Assembly: GCA_002418685.1 (NCBI GenBank)
Contig: DIEP01000073.1
Location: 6,339-12,568, forward strand
DNA length: 6,230 nucleotides
Origin: Ignavibacteria bacterium UBA5771
GTDB lineage: Bacteria > Bacteroidota > Ignavibacteria > Kapaibacteriales > UBA2268
Direction of reading: 5' to 3'
The position numbers and the translations under genes were made by a program. How positions within the stretch are numbered: position 1 is the stretch's first letter; each line of letters begins with the position of its first letter. The notes beneath the pieces are model-generated. The model saw nothing but the letters and a program-made list of their open reading frames with translations, ran no database searches and was not told where the DNA came from. This document shows, piece by piece, positions 4,559 through 6,230 of the stretch.

Positions 4559-6230
4559 ATAATATGGAAGCACCAAAAGATTCTTTTCATTTTTAGTTAA
4601 CTCCATCACTTGCAAATTATATATCATTTGAGTTTTGAGATTCGATGGCAAATTTTCAAATAATGTTTGATACAATGCAATTTGCGATTTGCTCAAATTC
4701 AACATTCTTGATGTACTTTTAAAATTATTTACTTTGTTATCGCCAAAATGCTTAAAGAAATCAACAAACATTTCAAATTCATCTTTTGGTTTTGGGTATA
4801 TTTCTATAATAACTTTTTTATCAACAGGCACTCCTATTCTCTTTTTTGCTATATCAATCGCTGTCTGCCAATTACCTAAAATATCAACCAATCCAATTTT
4901 TAAGGCATCTTCACCTGTCCAAACTCTTCCTTTTGCATATTGCCGCATTTCCTCAAAGCTTTTATGTCTGCATTCTGCAGCTTTCGAAACAAATTCGTAA
5001 TACATCGTGGCAACGATATTATGGAATTTCGCTTTATCTTGCTCTTTGAATGGGAGACTACCATTGAAAAATTGGGAATCCTCTCCAACAGATATTGTGT
5101 CAACTGTTATGCCTATTTTTCCAATTAATTTGCTGACATTTGGAATCATTGTTATTACGCCAATTGAACCTGTGACAGTTTGTGGATAAGCAATAATTGT
5201 ATCGCAAGCCATTGCAATATAGTATCCACCTGATGCGGCCACATCGCTCATTGAAGCATAAACAGGTTTTTCTTTGCGGACTTCTCTGATTTTTTGCCAA
5301 ATATTATCTGATGCAAGCGCACTGCCACCGGGGCTATCGATACGTAAAATAATAGCCTTCACATCTTTATCTTTCCGTGCTTTCTCAAGATATTCGATAT
5401 ATCTTCCATCAGTTATCCCTTCTTCCCCTCTGTATGAACTATTTTGGTTAGAGGATGAAATTGTCCCCTGTGCTTGTATTATTGCAATCTTTTTATGTTC
5501 GTCAGCTACTTGCTCACCTTGTGGCTTATCTCTTCTTGTATAACTTTTAATATCAATATAATTAATTTTATCAAGATCTGAAACATCAGACAAATCTTTG
5601 CCAAATATTTTCTTGTAAATTTCTTTATTGAAGTCTTGTTCTGTCATCACTCCATCAATAAATTTCAAAGCAAGCATTGAATCAGGAGAATATATACCGC
5701 GATTGATTGATTCAAGCACAAATTGACGGTCTAAATTTCTATATTTTGCAATTGTGTCTATTAATTCCGTAAATCTCTGACTTAATAGAACGCGCAACTC
5801 CTTTTTGGCAGAATCACTAAAACTACTTCGTGAGAATTGCTCTCCCGCTGATTTGAAATCTTCAAAATGCTCAACATAATACTCTAATCCAATTTTATCA
5901 AAGAAATTTTTAAAGAAAAATCCCGATGCCCCGAATCCATTTAGTTCCATAAATCCCATAGAAGAAGTATAGATTTTATCTGAAGCAAGTGCAGGATAGT
6001 ATGTATTTTCCATTCCGTAGTTAAAATATGAATAAACAAATTTCCCCGACTTTTTGAATTCATTCAAAACATTCAAAAGTTCAGAGGCTTTTCCAAATCC
6101 ATAATTACCAATCCCCTCTTTTAATATTATACCCTTGATATTAGGGTCATCTTTGGCAGATTTAATTGAAGTAATAGTTTCAAAAAATGTATTTGTATTG
6201 CCCTGACCACCAAATATAGCAAAAGGGCTA
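4547..6230 (-). CDS. sppA: Signal peptide peptidase SppA, 67K type (S49), N terminus beyond the window
   Basis: The frame is open from the window edge to the TAA at 4549-4547, giving 560 visible residues. A TTG at 6076-6074 is not the start: the 51 codons before it (SPFAIFGGQGNTNTFFETIT, later DDPNIKGIILKEG) match the N-terminal domain of long SppA. About 50-60 residues, including the expected membrane anchor, are probably missing (E. coli SppA has 618). Two S49 domains are present. The catalytic Lys is visible residue 126 (FKSAGEQF, codon 5854-5852), equivalent to E. coli Lys209. The nucleophile Ser is visible residue 333 (AASGGYY, codon 5233-5231), equivalent to Ser409. Their spacing of 207 is close to the 200 of E. 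coli. The RIDSPGGSALASD stretch (visible 296-308) and TGSIGV complete the site. SppA is a membrane-bound serine/lysine protease facing the periplasm that cuts leftover signal peptides. Two M16 peptidase genes follow on the same strand. Confidence 0.96.
   Translation of the reverse strand, partial: SPFAIFGGQGNTNTFFETITSIKSAKDDPNIKGIILKEGIGNYGFGKASELLNVLNEFKKSGKFVYSYFNYGMENTYYPALASDKIYTSSMGFMELNGFGASGFFFKNFFDKIGLEYYVEHFEDFKSAGEQFSRSSFSDSAKKELRVLLSQRFTELIDTIAKYRNLDRQFVLESINRGIYSPDSMLALKFIDGVMTEQDFNKEIYKKIFGKDLSDVSDLDKINYIDIKSYTRRDKPQGEQVADEHKKIAIIQAQGTISSSNQNSSYRGEEGITDGRYIEYLEKARKDKDVKAIILRIDSPGGSALASDNIWQKIREVRKEKPVYASMSDVAASGGYYIAMACDTIIAYPQTVTGSIGVITMIPNVSKLIGKIGITVDTISVGEDSQFFNGSLPFKEQDKAKFHNIVATMYYEFVSKAAECRHKSFEEMRQYAKGRVWTGEDALKIGLVDILGNWQTAIDIAKKRIGVPVDKKVIIEIYPKPKDEFEMFVDFFKHFGDNKVNNFKSTSRMLNLSKSQIALYQTLFENLPSNLKTQMIYNLQVMELTKNEKNLLVLPYYFEF

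Overview
The window is AT-rich DNA (about one third G+C by eye). It resembles a member of the Bacteroidota/Chlorobiota group, for example an Ignavibacteria- or Kapabacteria-like lineage. The evidence is a DUF151 bifunctional nuclease with a UVR tail, Bacteroidetes-style promoter octamers (TAnnTTTG), a tRNA without an encoded CCA end, and an M16 peptidase with the C-terminal extension familiar from Bacteroidetes zinc proteases. The clade is an inference; no marker gene settles it.

Left part, + strand (1-1001): the last 46 codons of a truncated gene that may be a glycosyltransferase (stop at 139-141), then a complete bifunctional nuclease gene (198-794), then a tRNA with anticodon CAT (836-909). 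The remaining 910-1057 stretch holds no convincing gene. It ends in a perfect 13-bp hairpin flanked by an A-tract and a T-tract (1003-1034), which can stop transcription from both sides.

Right part, - strand (1058-6230): three envelope peptidase genes read in the same direction. sppA (4547 to beyond 6230, 5' end outside the window) encodes a 67K-type signal peptide peptidase with Lys and Ser catalytic residues visible. It is followed by two adjacent M16 peptidase genes separated by 10 nt. The first (3156-4493) has the zinc-binding HxxEH motif but lacks the substrate-binding Arg/Tyr pair. The second (1058-3145) has lost all zinc and catalytic residues but keeps the Arg/Tyr pair, and carries an extra ~210-residue C-terminal domain resembling LolA-type lipoprotein-binding folds. 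The two are therefore best read as complementary halves of one heterodimeric M16B protease.

Together the three - strand genes look like a periplasmic peptide-disposal module: SppA would cut spent signal peptides in the membrane and the M16 heterodimer would degrade released peptides. This joint role is inferred from gene order and families. No mobile element, CRISPR array or clearly unprecedented system is visible. The most interesting content is the division of the M16 active site between two proteins and the fused C-terminal domain.
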